Source: Martinezella multihospitum
Lineage (GTDB): Bacteria; Pseudomonadota; Alphaproteobacteria; Rhizobiales; Rhizobiaceae
NCBI RefSeq assembly: GCF_900094585.1
Contig: NZ_FMAG01000002.1
Location: 450,007-514,006, forward strand
Direction of reading: 5' to 3'
DNA: 64,000 nt
Under the pieces are notes generated by a model. The model was given only the letters and a program-made list of their open reading frames with translations. It was not told the DNA's origin and ran no database searches. This document shows, in pieces, positions 16,221 through 24,399 of this stretch; position 1 is the stretch's first letter, and every line of letters starts with the position of its first letter. The translations under genes and the position numbers were made by a program.

Positions 16221-17306
16221 ATGCGGGCGATCATGAACCAGAAACCCCAGGAACTGCTGCTTTCCATCGTTGCCCCCTGCCATAATGAGGAGGAGGGACT
16301 TAGCGAATTTTGCCGGCGGGCGGAGGCAACGGCGAGGGGCATCGCTGGCGAAGCCTTCGAGATCGTCCTGGTGGATGATGGCTCCACCGACGGTACCTGG
16401 GAGGTCATAGCCGCGCTTGCGGCGGAAGTGCCACAGGTACTCGGCGTGCGCCTCATGCGCAATCATGGCCATCAGCTTGCCGCCACCGCCGGTCTTGCCG
16501 CCTCGCGCGGCGAGCGCGTGCTGTTGATCGATGCCGATCTTCAGGATCCGCCGGAACTGTTGCTCATGATGATGCCGATCATGGATCGCGGTGCGGATGT
16601 CGTCTACGGCCAGCGTGTGCGCCGGCAGGGGGAAAGCTGGTTCAAGCTCGCCTCCGCCTCTCTCTTCTATCGGCTGCTGTCGCGGCTCGCCTCGGTGGCG
16701 ATCCCGCGCGATGTCGGCGATTTCAGGCTGATGCGCCGCCGCGTCGTCGATATCCTGCTGGCAATGCCCGAGCGCGATCGCTTCATTCGCGGCATGGTGA
16801 GCTGGATCGGCGGGAAGCAGGTGGCGTTGCCCTACGAGCGCGACGCACGCTTTGCCGGCGCCACCAAATATCCGCTGCGCAAGATGATCAATTTTGCGAT
16901 CGACGCCATCACCAGCTTTTCAACCGTGCCGCTGCGCATCAGCACCTGGCTTGGCCTTGCCAGTGCCGGCTGTGCGGCCTTGCTGCTGCTCTATACGCTC
17001 GCTCGCTGGTTTGCGGGTGAAACGATCGTCGGCTGGTCCAGCATCATGGCCGCCATCACCGCTTTCAGCGCCATCCAGCTCATTTGCATCGGCATTATCG
17101 GCGAATATGTCGGCCGCCTGGTGCAGGAGAACAAGCGGCGGCCGATGTTCATGATCGAAAGCCTGTTGCAGGGTGGCCGGTCGCTCCATATTCCCAGCGG
17201 CTTTTCCGATATGGACGCAGAAGATAAGCGCCGCACGCTCGATGACGCCCTGCATGATCTCGGCGAAGGTGCTGATAGCGCGGGGCAGATGAGGGCGGCC
17301 TGCTGA
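16221..17306 (+). CDS. Family 2 glycosyltransferase (DPM1/GtrB-like)
   Basis: A 361-residue GT2 enzyme with N-terminal GT-A domain (SIVAPCHNEEEGLSEF; VLVDDGSTDGTW; metal/nucleotide motif LIDADLQDPPE) and two C-terminal membrane helices near residues 250-300. Such proteins move a sugar from a nucleotide to undecaprenyl or dolichyl phosphate at the inner membrane. An ATG at 16233 is an alternative start; neither has a strong RBS. Its TGA overlaps the ATG of the next gene (TGATG), so the products are probably a pair: the lipid-linked sugar made here would be used by the following GT-C-like protein. Confidence 0.87.
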   Translation: MRAIMNQKPQELLLSIVAPCHNEEEGLSEFCRRAEATARGIAGEAFEIVLVDDGSTDGTWEVIAALAAEVPQVLGVRLMRNHGHQLAATAGLAASRGERVLLIDADLQDPPELLLMMMPIMDRGADVVYGQRVRRQGESWFKLASASLFYRLLSRLASVAIPRDVGDFRLMRRRVVDILLAMPERDRFIRGMVSWIGGKQVALPYERDARFAGATKYPLRKMINFAIDAITSFSTVPLRISTWLGLASAGCAALLLLYTLARWFAGETIVGWSSIMAAITAFSAIQLICIGIIGEYVGRLVQENKRRPMFMIESLLQGGRSLHIPSGFSDMDAEDKRRTLDDALHDLGEGADSAGQMRAAC

Positions 17307-19033
17307 TGCCGCAAGGTTCCGCGACTTCACCGTCGACCGAGGGCGTCGTCGTTTCCGATATTGTTCCCGCGCACGATGCGGTTGAGGCGAATGCCGCCAT
17401 CGTCAGGCAGAGGCCGGGCATCGCGATCGCTGCCTTTCTGATCCTGGTCGCCGTTTTCGTCACCGTCTTCAAGTTTCCGCCGATCCTCGACTATCCCAAC
17501 CATTATGCGCGCATGTGGCTGCTCGCCGGCGGTATCAACACGCCGCCGTTTCATGAGATCTATGCGATCGACTGGAACAGGACGTTCACCAATGTCGGCA
17601 TCGATCTCGCCGCATACTGGCTGGGGCCGCTGATCGGCGTTTCGCTGCTGGCGCGCAGCTTTCTTTTCCTGGCGATCGTTCTGCCGCCTCTCGGGGCGAT
17701 CGCCCTGCACCGGCGCCTGCATGGCGGCGGCTATTACTGGCAGATCGGCATATTGTATTTCGCCTGGTGCGCGACGCTGATCGGCGGCTTCATCAATTTT
17801 CAGATCGGGCTCGGCTTGGCGCTGTTCTTCGCGACCGCTGACCACGCTCTGCAGTCCCGCAATCCGGCTGCTTTGTTCGGCTGGCGTCTGCTGTCGGGTC
17901 TGCTGCTCACGGTCATGCATCTCTTTTCGCTCGGCTTCTACATGGCACTCGTCTGCGGCCTCGAATTCTCGCCGACGACGGCGGCGTTGAAGTCACCTCG
18001 CGATTTCCTGCGCTTGTGCGGCAGGCTTCTGCTTGCGATGCTGGCCTGCGCCCTGCCGGCGATCTGCCTTTTCCTCTATCAGCCTGTCTTGCCCGATGGA
18101 GGCGGCAGTCTGGATGCATCCTGGAACGATTCCATCGTGCTGTTGCTGGCCAATCTGATATCGGCATTCTGGAGCTACGCGCTGCCGGTGGATATGCTGT
18201 TTCTGGTTCCGTTGATATTCGTCTGCATTTATGCGGTGTTTACGCGTCGTCTGAGCGCGCATGCCGGCATGGCGGTGACGGCGGCCGGGCTGCTGCTTCT
18301 GTCCTGCATCGTGCCGCGTCATATGCTTGGGACGGGCTGGATCAGCTGGCGCTTTCCGATCATGATGGCGCTGGCCGCCATGGTGATGATCTGTCCGTTG
18401 CCCCGCATGCCACGCCGCCAGGCTTTTCTGGTCATGCTCGCGCTCTCGGCGGCCGTCTTGGGCAGAACGGCATGGATCGGTGTCAATTGGTGGCAGGGGC
18501 AGGCGGATGCCGCTGACGTCAGCACGGTCCTGGCGACAGTGCCCGAAGGTGCTGCCGTCCTGCCGGTCATGCGGCAGCAGAACGAACGCGGCATCGCGGA
18601 TCATCGCTACTTCGCCTGGAACCAGGACACGTTCCGGCATTTGCCCGCGCTTGCGGTCCCTTACGCCCATGCCTTCGTGCCGACGATCTTCACCGCCAGG
18701 GGTAAGCAGCCGCTGACCGTGTTGCCGCCCTGGAGCGATGTCGCCGTGCCGGAGGGCAATCTGTTCTCCATTAGCCTGCTGGATTGCCCTAACGAGATTT
18801 CGGCCTTCAGTGGCATTGCGCCTTATCTCAAGGATTGGCGGCATCGCTTCGACTTCGTCCTGCTCGTCAATGCCGATGTCGAGGACCGTTTCGGTGGCGT
18901 GGTTCCGCAAGGCGTGAAACTTGCCGCCGAAACGTCCTTTGCCAAGCTCTATGCCATCGACAAGGCCTTCGTACCCGCTGCCGGTATGTCGCCGCCGAAA
19001 AGCTGCGCCGAACTCGCCGCTGCAGCCGGCTAG
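17306..19033 (+). CDS. Polytopic membrane protein, possible GT-C glycosyltransferase
   Basis: A 575-residue protein with around ten hydrophobic helices (residues 40-60, then 105-390) and a soluble C-terminal domain of some 170 residues. The first periplasmic loop carries FPPILDYPNHYARMWLL, and an Asp in this loop is the usual catalytic residue of GT-C enzymes that use lipid-linked sugars. The family is not one I can name. Translational coupling to the GT2 gene supports a role in periplasmic glycosylation or lipid/polysaccharide decoration. The TAG stop coincides with the first bases of the repeat at 19031. Confidence 0.65.
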   Translation: MPQGSATSPSTEGVVVSDIVPAHDAVEANAAIVRQRPGIAIAAFLILVAVFVTVFKFPPILDYPNHYARMWLLAGGINTPPFHEIYAIDWNRTFTNVGIDLAAYWLGPLIGVSLLARSFLFLAIVLPPLGAIALHRRLHGGGYYWQIGILYFAWCATLIGGFINFQIGLGLALFFATADHALQSRNPAALFGWRLLSGLLLTVMHLFSLGFYMALVCGLEFSPTTAALKSPRDFLRLCGRLLLAMLACALPAICLFLYQPVLPDGGGSLDASWNDSIVLLLANLISAFWSYALPVDMLFLVPLIFVCIYAVFTRRLSAHAGMAVTAAGLLLLSCIVPRHMLGTGWISWRFPIMMALAAMVMICPLPRMPRRQAFLVMLALSAAVLGRTAWIGVNWWQGQADAADVSTVLATVPEGAAVLPVMRQQNERGIADHRYFAWNQDTFRHLPALAVPYAHAFVPTIFTARGKQPLTVLPPWSDVAVPEGNLFSISLLDCPNEISAFSGIAPYLKDWRHRFDFVLLVNADVEDRFGGVVPQGVKLAAETSFAKLYAIDKAFVPAAGMSPPKSCAELAAAAG

Positions 19034-19130
19034 AGCAATTCTAGGGGTGCGCAGCGGTTTTCCATACGGAATTACGTGAAAACAAAGAGCCGGAGCGGTT
19101 CGGAGATTCCATGAAAAGCTGAACCGCTCT
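19031..19130. repeat. Rhizobial interspersed palindromic element
   Basis: It starts TAGAGCAATTC and ends with a hairpin whose arms are AGCGGTTC (19094-19101) and GAACCGCT (19121-19128). Its internal order (GTGCGCAGCGGTTTT, ACGTGAAAAC, AGAGCC) parallels the element at 10620-10727. I recall this sequence type as frequent between rhizobial genes. The terminal hairpin could end transcription of the gene pair upstream. Confidence 0.65.
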
Positions 19131-19201
19131 GATGTCCGCAAACGCAACAGGCGGCCTTTGCCGACCGCCCGCTGGCATTGTTTCGTGATGAAGCTTTGCT
19201 A

Positions 19202-19609
19202 TCAGCTCGCCTTTTCCGGCGGTGCCAGAAGCTCGGCGCAATAGGACGGGCCGTTGACACCAGGCTGGTCGCCAAGGATTTTAACCGAGCGGATCTCATA
19301 GCTCTGGTTGGTGACGATGTCGGCCTTGCAGCTGAGGGAGCGCTTGCCGCTCTTCTTGCCGTCCTTGGTGACGACGGTGACGTTCTTGTAGCCGCCGCGC
19401 CAAGTATAGACGCGATTGCCGCTTTCGTCGCGGTCGGAGATCGGCGGGCCGTAAGCCGCGAAGAAGCGGCCTGCAGACTGGCCCTGCCAGCGATCCTGAA
19501 CGGGGTTCTTCGCAAGCAGCGGAAGAGCTGCCGTCGTTGTTGTCGTCGTGGTGCTGCAACCGGCCAGCGCCAGCAACAGTCCAGCCGCGGTGATCATGCG
19601 GATATTCAT
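19202..19609 (-). CDS. Lipoprotein with poly-Thr linker
   Basis: A 135-residue protein with signal MNIRMITAAGLLLALAGC (lipobox LAGC, Cys 18), immediately followed by a run of seven threonines after Ser, then a small folded domain (GRFFAAYGPPISDRDESGNRVYTWRGGYKN..SCKADIVTNQSYEIRSVKILGDQPG..YCAELL). Two mature Cys may form a disulfide. The YxxxG..PP..YxWxGG pattern suggests a small outer-membrane-assembly-like fold, but I cannot assign a function. Confidence 0.75.
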   Translation of the reverse strand: MNIRMITAAGLLLALAGCSTTTTTTTAALPLLAKNPVQDRWQGQSAGRFFAAYGPPISDRDESGNRVYTWRGGYKNVTVVTKDGKKSGKRSLSCKADIVTNQSYEIRSVKILGDQPGVNGPSYCAELLAPPEKAS

Positions 19610-19914
19610 CGTGTCGTCCTTGAGCTTCTGTCACGCATAAGGTTGCGGAAAAGCCGCGCTGTCCCACGACGTTTCCACCTGTCCCGCATAGGGCTTTAGC
19701 GCCAAAGCCGGCAAAAGAAAATTCCCATCCGCGTGTACAAACGGGATTTTACTTGATCTGTTGCGTCTTTTGCACGCCGGCATTTTCGGCTGCGGTTTCC
19801 TGCCGATTTTCTAGGCAGATGCGGTTGTAATCTTTTCGTCAAAAATCAGATGCTTTTTTTGAATTTGGTGCTTGTGCATCAAAAATGGCTGGTCTATAGA
19901 AGCGCCGCTGGTCA
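19610..19914. other. Intergenic region before tRNA-Pro
   Basis: About 305 bases between the lipoprotein gene and tRNA-Pro. Apart from the tRNA promoter listed separately I see no gene; the right half is AT-rich. Confidence 0.4.
19872..19900 (+). promoter_or_regulatory. Promoter of tRNA-Pro
   Basis: TTGTGC (19872-19877), 17 bases, TATAGA (19895-19900). A transcript would begin just before the tRNA 5' end at 19915, the spacing expected for a tRNA promoter. Confidence 0.6.
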
Positions 19915-19991
19915 CGGAGTGTAGCGCAGTCTGGTAGCGCACCACGTTCGGGACGTGGGGGTCGAGTGTTCGAATCACTCCACTCCGACCA
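19915..19991 (+). tRNA. tRNA-Pro (anticodon CGG), CCA encoded
   Basis: Acceptor arms CGGAGTG/CACTCCG, discriminator A, encoded CCA. Anticodon stem CCACG/CGTGG with loop TTCGGGA gives CGG for proline. D-arm GCGCAGTCTGGTAGCGC and T-arm GAGTG-TTCGAAT-CACTC are canonical. Confidence 0.95.
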
Positions 19992-20372
19992 GCTTAAAAT
20001 ACTGATCTTGTTCCCGAAAAATCTCCCATTTAAGAATGCTGTCTGCTTGCCTTGCGCAAGGCCCGACGGTGTTACGCCAATGCCTGATGGCGGCTTTCGA
20101 TCAGGCTGTCTCGCTCCGCCGAGGCCGGGCGTATGAGGCTTTGCCGCAATCCTTCTGGTGCCGGCTGCCTATTCCCCACTCCATCGGCTAACATCCAAAC
20201 CGCGCCTTAGATATGCTTTTACAAAACCGGCTCTTTTTGTCGCCCGAAGCACCATATACAAGGAAGAGGGACGTGCATCCGACTCATGGAAGAGTTGGGC
20301 TGGCAGGCGCTGGAGCGGAGTAACGGAATGGATCTTGTTGACGGGGTGGCCAGATTGGCTGGGGAGACGATC
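19992..20372. other. Intergenic region after tRNA-Pro
   Basis: This 381-base stretch runs up to the preferred start of the pentapeptide gene. I see no RNA gene or repeat. If translation starts at an earlier in-frame ATG (20286 or 20328), the gap is shorter. Confidence 0.35.
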
Positions 20373-21134
20373 ATGAGGCGGCGGCGTAGCGGCGCTTTGC
20401 GCGGTCACGCCGTCGAGAAGAGATTGGGGATCGCGACCGGCTTTGGCATGCTGGCGTTGAGCGCCGCATTTCTTCTGGGTTCCAGCAGCAATGCCCTGCG
20501 TGCCGCCGATTGCGGCAATGTCGCCGGACCCGGGCTCGACTGGAGCGGCTGCAGCAAGACCAATATCATGCTGCAGAGCAGCGACCTCCACGGCGCCAAT
20601 CTGGCCGGCGCGCATTTTGACAGCACCGATCTCAGCGACACCAATCTGACCTCCGCCAATTTCGAGAAAGCGACTCTGGTGCGTGCCTGGCTGAAGAATG
20701 CCAAGGCCGACGGCGCCAACTTCGCAAAGATCGAGGCATACCGCTCCGATTTCAGCAATGCCTCCGCCAATGGCGTATCCTTCGCCAATGCCGAATTGCA
20801 GCGCGCCGAATTTGCCGGCGCACAGCTGAAGAACGCCGATTTTCAGAAGGCGGAGCTCGGCCGCGCCGATTTCGACAAGGCCGTGCTGACGGGCGCGAAT
20901 TTCTCCTTCGCCAATCTCTCGCGCGCCACGTTAAATGGTGCGGTGATGGACGGGTCGACTTCATTCAGCGGCGCATTCATGTATCTGACGCGCATCGAGG
21001 GCCTTGATCTGTCGAAGGCAAGCGGTCTGCAGCAGGCGCAGATCAACCTCGCCTGCGGGGATAACACCACCATATTGCCCTCCTGGTTGAAGGCGCCGTC
21101 CAGCTGGCCTTGTCCGCCCGACGACAAGGACTGA
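20373..21134 (+). CDS. Exported pentapeptide-repeat protein
   Basis: A 253-residue protein: a basic N-terminus and hydrophobic segment (GIATGFGMLALSAAFLLG) look like a signal sequence ending near ALRA-ADCG, then about 30 tandem A(D/N)LXX pentapeptides (residues 60-215; for example DLHGANLAGAHFDSTDLSD), which fold as a right-handed quadrilateral beta-helix. Two Cys pairs flank the helix (DCGNV..SGCSK and NLACGD..PCPPD). GGGGAGA five bases upstream favours this ATG; 20286 and 20328 are alternatives. Function is unknown. It precedes the methionine-sulfoxide reductase genes on the same strand by 38 bases. Confidence 0.8.
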   Translation: MRRRRSGALRGHAVEKRLGIATGFGMLALSAAFLLGSSSNALRAADCGNVAGPGLDWSGCSKTNIMLQSSDLHGANLAGAHFDSTDLSDTNLTSANFEKATLVRAWLKNAKADGANFAKIEAYRSDFSNASANGVSFANAELQRAEFAGAQLKNADFQKAELGRADFDKAVLTGANFSFANLSRATLNGAVMDGSTSFSGAFMYLTRIEGLDLSKASGLQQAQINLACGDNTTILPSWLKAPSSWPCPPDDKD

Positions 21135-21172
21135 CAGTCTCTTCGAGACAGGAACTTCGAAAGAGTAAGCCC

Positions 21173-21670
21173 ATGTTCGTAGAAAAAGCGATCCGACACG
21201 ACAGCAAGCCCGAATTCTATCGCGAGCTGGCGGGTCAGCTGAAGGCCCTGCTTGATGGCGAGCACGATCCGATTGCCAACGCCGCCAATACCTCGGCGCT
21301 GATCTTCCAGATGCTGCCGGATCTCAACTGGGCGGGCTTCTATTTCCTGCGGCAGGAAAATGAGCTCGTGCTCGGGCCGTTCCAGGGCAAGCCGGCCTGC
21401 GTGCGCATCGCCGTTGGCCGCGGCGTTTGTGGGACGGCGGTCGAAAGAGCGCAATCGGTCCTTGTCGAGGATGTGCATGCCTTTCCCGGACACATAGCCT
21501 GCGATGCCGCCTCGCGATCGGAGTTGGTGGTGCCGCTCTTTCGCGATGGAAAGGTCTTAGGCGTCATCGATCTCGACAGCCCGCTTCCGGGCCGTTTCGA
21601 TTGTGACGATCAAGCTGGCATCGAGGCACTCGCCGCGATTTATGCCGCCTTGAGCGAGACGAATGTCTAA
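21173..21670 (+). CDS. Free methionine-(R)-sulfoxide reductase, GAF domain
   Basis: A 165-residue single-GAF protein of the fRMsr/YebR type, which reduces free Met-R-sulfoxide using thioredoxin. The three cysteines of the mechanism are present at residues 76 (KPACVRIAVG), 86 (GRGVCGTAV) and 110 (GHIACDAASRSE); their spacing of 10 and 24 equals that of the E. coli enzyme (Cys84, 94, 118). SELVVPLFRDGKVLGVIDLDSP is the C-terminal GAF signature. The in-frame stretch upstream overlaps the previous gene and is not needed. It precedes msrB and msrA. Confidence 0.92.
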   Translation: MFVEKAIRHDSKPEFYRELAGQLKALLDGEHDPIANAANTSALIFQMLPDLNWAGFYFLRQENELVLGPFQGKPACVRIAVGRGVCGTAVERAQSVLVEDVHAFPGHIACDAASRSELVVPLFRDGKVLGVIDLDSPLPGRFDCDDQAGIEALAAIYAALSETNV

Positions 21671-21690
21671 GGTGCGGGAAGGGCGGGGCG

Positions 21691-21739
21691 TCACGCAGTC
21701 GTGATCGATATGGCAAATCGATCGCGTGATACCTATATT
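21691..21739 (+). promoter_or_regulatory. Nested palindrome and possible promoter before msrB
   Basis: TCACGC (21691-21696) pairs with GCGTGA (21724-21729), and inside them GATCGAT (21703-21709) pairs with ATCGATC (21717-21723). A -10-like TATATT (21734-21739) follows with TGGCAA 17 bases before it. The arms overlap this putative promoter, as an operator would. Confidence 0.4.
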
Positions 21740-21780
21740 GGCCCTGCAACCACTCCCTTAGCGCTGCTCGAGCTTCATTC

Positions 21781-21814
21781 GGCCTTCTCGAGTCCTCATC
21801 GAGGACGTGAGGCC
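21781..21814 (+). promoter_or_regulatory. Stem-loop in msrB leader
   Basis: GGCCT-N6-GTCCTC-ATC-GAGGAC-N3-AGGCC forms an interrupted hairpin 39 bases before the msrB ATG. No T-run follows, so it is more likely a leader structure than a terminator. Confidence 0.4.
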
Positions 21815-21852
21815 CAGCTCGGAATGCATGCCGAGGGGCAAGGAGAACAACA

Positions 21853-22302
21853 ATGGGCAAATACAGCAAGACGGCAGAGGCAGTAGCCAAGCTTACCCCT
21901 GAGCAGTATCGCGTGACGCAGCAGAGCGGCACGGAACGTCCTGGCTCCGGCGAATATCTCTATAACAAGCAGTCGGGCATTTACGTCGATATCGTCTCGG
22001 GCGAGCCGCTTTTTGCCTCCGCCGACAAATTCGATTCCGGCTGCGGCTGGCCGAGTTTTACCAAGCCGATCGAGCCCGCCAACGTCAGCGAATTGACCGA
22101 CATGTCGCACGGCATGGTGCGCGTCGAAGTACGTTCGGCCAATGGCGACAGCCATCTCGGCCATGTGTTTCCAGATGGCCCGATCGATCGCGGCGGCCTG
22201 CGTTATTGCATCAATTCCGCCTCGCTTCGCTTCGTGCCGCGTGACCGCATGGAGGCAGAGGGCTATGGTGCCTATATCGATCAAGTGGAGGATGTAAGAT
22301 GA
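21853..22302 (+). CDS. msrB: Peptide methionine-(R)-sulfoxide reductase B
   Basis: A 149-residue MsrB. Catalytic Cys119 sits in [13 protein letters not shown] and the resolving Cys64 in [20 protein letters not shown] is the substrate loop. The two CXXC pairs that bind zinc in many MsrB enzymes are absent (the positions read [13 protein letters not shown] and NGDSHLGH), so this is the zinc-free form. AAGGAGAACAACA precedes the ATG. The stop overlaps the msrA start by ATGA. Confidence 0.96.
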   Translation: MGKYSKTAEAVAKLTPEQYRVTQQSGTERPGSGEYLYNKQSGIYVDIVSGEPLFASADKFDSGCGWPSFTKPIEPANVSELTDMSHGMVRVEVRSANGDSHLGHVFPDGPIDRGGLRYCINSASLRFVPRDRMEAEGYGAYIDQVEDVR

Positions 22303-22826
22303 CAACGGAGCGTACAGTTCTCGCCGGTGGTTGCTTCTGGGGCATGCAGGATCTCATCCGCCGTTACAGCGGCGTCATCTCGACGCGCGTCGGCTACAGC
22401 GGCGGCGATGTCCCCAACGCCACCTACCGCAATCACGGCACCCATGCCGAGGCGATCGAGATCATCTTCGATCCGCAGAAGATCAGCTATCGCGATCTGC
22501 TGGAGTTTTTCTTCCAGATCCATGATCCGAGCACGCGCAATCGCCAGGGTAACGATGTCGGCATGAGCTACCGCTCGGCGATCTTTTACACCAGCGAAGA
22601 GCAGAAGCAGGTCGCCTTGGATACGATCGCCGATGTCGACGCTTCCGGCCTGTGGCCCGGCAAGGTCGTCACCGAGGTCGCGCCGGTCGGCGATTTCTGG
22701 CAAGCAGAGCCGGAGCACCAGGATTATCTGGAGCGCTACCCGAACGGCTATACCTGCCACTTCGTCCGGCCGGGCTGGAAGCTGCCGCGCCGGCAGGCCG
22801 ACGCAGCGCAGCGCGCGGTCTCCTGA
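22299..22826 (+). CDS. msrA: Peptide methionine-(S)-sulfoxide reductase A
   Basis: A 175-residue MsrA with the active-site GGCFWG (catalytic Cys12), YSGG, and [11 protein letters not shown]. The C-terminal half ends [13 protein letters not shown], where a Cys may act in thiol recycling. It repairs Met-S-sulfoxide, complementing MsrB for the R form. Coupled to msrB by ATGA and to the next gene by TGATG. Confidence 0.96.
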   Translation: MTTERTVLAGGCFWGMQDLIRRYSGVISTRVGYSGGDVPNATYRNHGTHAEAIEIIFDPQKISYRDLLEFFFQIHDPSTRNRQGNDVGMSYRSAIFYTSEEQKQVALDTIADVDASGLWPGKVVTEVAPVGDFWQAEPEHQDYLERYPNGYTCHFVRPGWKLPRRQADAAQRAVS

Positions 22827-23239
22827 TGGAAGGATCGGCCGGCACTGGCCGGCTGAACCGCTTCCTCGGCACATGGGAGGTGAAGCGGCGGATCATCGAT
22901 CGTTTCAACCGGTCCCTGGTCACATTCGAAGGACAGGCGTTCGTGACGCCTGCCCAGTTCGAGGAGCATGGCGATACGCGCAGCGAATACGCCACGCTGA
23001 GAAGCAGCCGTACCTACCGGCTCGATGATGCGGACGACGATCTCGTCGTGCGTTTCCCCAATCTTTCGGAATTCATTCGCATCGGTAAGGGCGCCTCGCA
23101 GCATGTCACCCATCATTGCGGCCCCGATCTCTACCGGGGCCGTCTGTTCTTTCGCACGTCCGATGCCTGGGCCGAGATGTGGCATGTACGCGGACCCAGA
23201 AAAAACTATCTGAGCCTCGCGCACTACCGACGTCTTTGA
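22826..23239 (+). CDS. DUF6314-like protein
   Basis: A 137-residue protein with RFLGTWEVKRRIIDRFNRSLVTFEGQAFVTP at the start and HHCGPDLYRGRLFFRTSDAWAEMWHVRGPRKNYLSLAHYRR at the end, the pattern of DUF6314, a small lipocalin-like barrel family with unknown function. Its ATG lies in the msrA stop (TGATG), so it is co-translated with the Msr enzymes. The barrel and Trp-rich ends suggest ligand binding; a part in sulfoxide repair is inferred only from its position. Confidence 0.72.
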   Translation: MEGSAGTGRLNRFLGTWEVKRRIIDRFNRSLVTFEGQAFVTPAQFEEHGDTRSEYATLRSSRTYRLDDADDDLVVRFPNLSEFIRIGKGASQHVTHHCGPDLYRGRLFFRTSDAWAEMWHVRGPRKNYLSLAHYRRL

Positions 23240-23245
23240 ATCGAA

Positions 23246-24304
23246 TTAGCGCGCCCGTCGCCGTGCCTGCACGGCCTTTGCCAGATCTTCCAGCGTGCGT
23301 ACCGAGGTCGGCCAGTCGATGCAGCCGTCCGTGATGCTTTGGCCGTAAACCAAAGGCTTGCCCGGCACGAGATCCTGGCGACCGGCGACGAGATTGCTCT
23401 CCATCATCATGCCCTTGATCCGCCGATCGCCGGCTGCGACCTGCTCCGCGACCGATGTGACGACGAGCGGCTGGTTTTCAGGATTCTTGCTGCTGTTGGC
23501 GTGGCTGGCATCGATGATGATGCGCGGTTCGAGCCCGACCTTGAGGGACTGTTCCGCCGTCGACTGCACGCTGGCAGCATCATAATTGGGCTCTTTGCCG
23601 CCGCGCAGGATGATGTGGCAATCCTCGTTGCCGCGGGTCGACGCGATCGCGGCAAGACCTTCCTTGGTCACGGCCGGGAAGTGATGCGGTTGCGATGCGG
23701 CGATGATGGCGTCGAGCGCGATGCGCACATCCCCATTCGTGCCGTTCTTGAAGCCGACGGGGCAGGAGAGGCCGGATGCCAGCTGACGATGCACCTGGCT
23801 TTCGGTCGTCCTCGCGCCGATTGCACCCCAGCTCACCAGATCCGAAATATATTGCGGCGTGATCGTATCGAGATATTCGCAGCCTGCCGGCAGGCCGATC
23901 TCGTTGACATCGAACAACAGCTTGCGGGCGATGCGCAGCCCTTCCTCGATGCGGTAGCTGCCGTCGAGATGCGGATCGTTGATCAGGCCCTTCCAGCCGA
24001 CGGTCGTGCGCGGCTTCTCGAAATAGACCCGCATGATGATTTCGAGATCGCCGGCGAGGCGGTCCCGCTGCTTCCTAAGCAGCGCAGCATATTCGTGGGC
24101 GGCAGCTGGATCGTGGATGGAGCAGGGGCCGATCACGACGACCAGTCGGTCGTCTTCGTCATGCAGGATGTTGTGAACGGCATTGCGCGCCTGGGTGACG
24201 GTGGCCGTCACCGCCTCGTCGCGGGGGATTTCATCAATGATCCGAGAGGGCGGCGTCAGCGCCGTGATCTCGACAATGCGCAAGTCATCAGTGGAATTCA
24301 ACAC
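23246..24304 (-). CDS. aroG: Class I DAHP synthase (AroG/F/H type)
   Basis: A 352-residue 3-deoxy-7-phosphoheptulonate synthase, the first shikimate-pathway enzyme, condensing PEP and erythrose 4-phosphate. Key patterns are VVVIGPCSIHDPAAA (metal-binding Cys), MRVYFEKPRTTVGWKGLINDP, SCPVGFKNGTNGD, and IIDASHANSSKNP. The N-terminal helix DLRIVEITALTPPSRIIDEIP is the extension that carries feedback control in AroG-type enzymes. A GTG start (24304) is nine bases after AAAAGGA; an ATG at 24328 would take that RBS into the coding region. A leader peptide and terminator precede it. Confidence 0.92.
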   Translation of the reverse strand: MLNSTDDLRIVEITALTPPSRIIDEIPRDEAVTATVTQARNAVHNILHDEDDRLVVVIGPCSIHDPAAAHEYAALLRKQRDRLAGDLEIIMRVYFEKPRTTVGWKGLINDPHLDGSYRIEEGLRIARKLLFDVNEIGLPAGCEYLDTITPQYISDLVSWGAIGARTTESQVHRQLASGLSCPVGFKNGTNGDVRIALDAIIAASQPHHFPAVTKEGLAAIASTRGNEDCHIILRGGKEPNYDAASVQSTAEQSLKVGLEPRIIIDASHANSSKNPENQPLVVTSVAEQVAAGDRRIKGMMMESNLVAGRQDLVPGKPLVYGQSITDGCIDWPTSVRTLEDLAKAVQARRRAR

Positions 24305-24339
24305 GGTATCAGTTCCTTTTGGGGTCATACCGTGGCGAC

Positions 24340-24368
24340 AAAAAAGCCGCCAGGTAGAACTAGCGGCT
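24340..24368 (-). terminator. Attenuator terminator before DAHP synthase
   Basis: On the minus strand AGCCGCTAG-TTCTAC-CTGGCGGCT (nine pairs, one G-U) is followed by TTTTT. It lies between the leader peptide and the gene, 36 bases before the GTG start, so it would stop transcription before the gene unless an alternative fold forms. Confidence 0.8.
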
Positions 24369-24399
24369 GTTCGGGTCTTTGCTGTCGTGTCTCTTTTAA

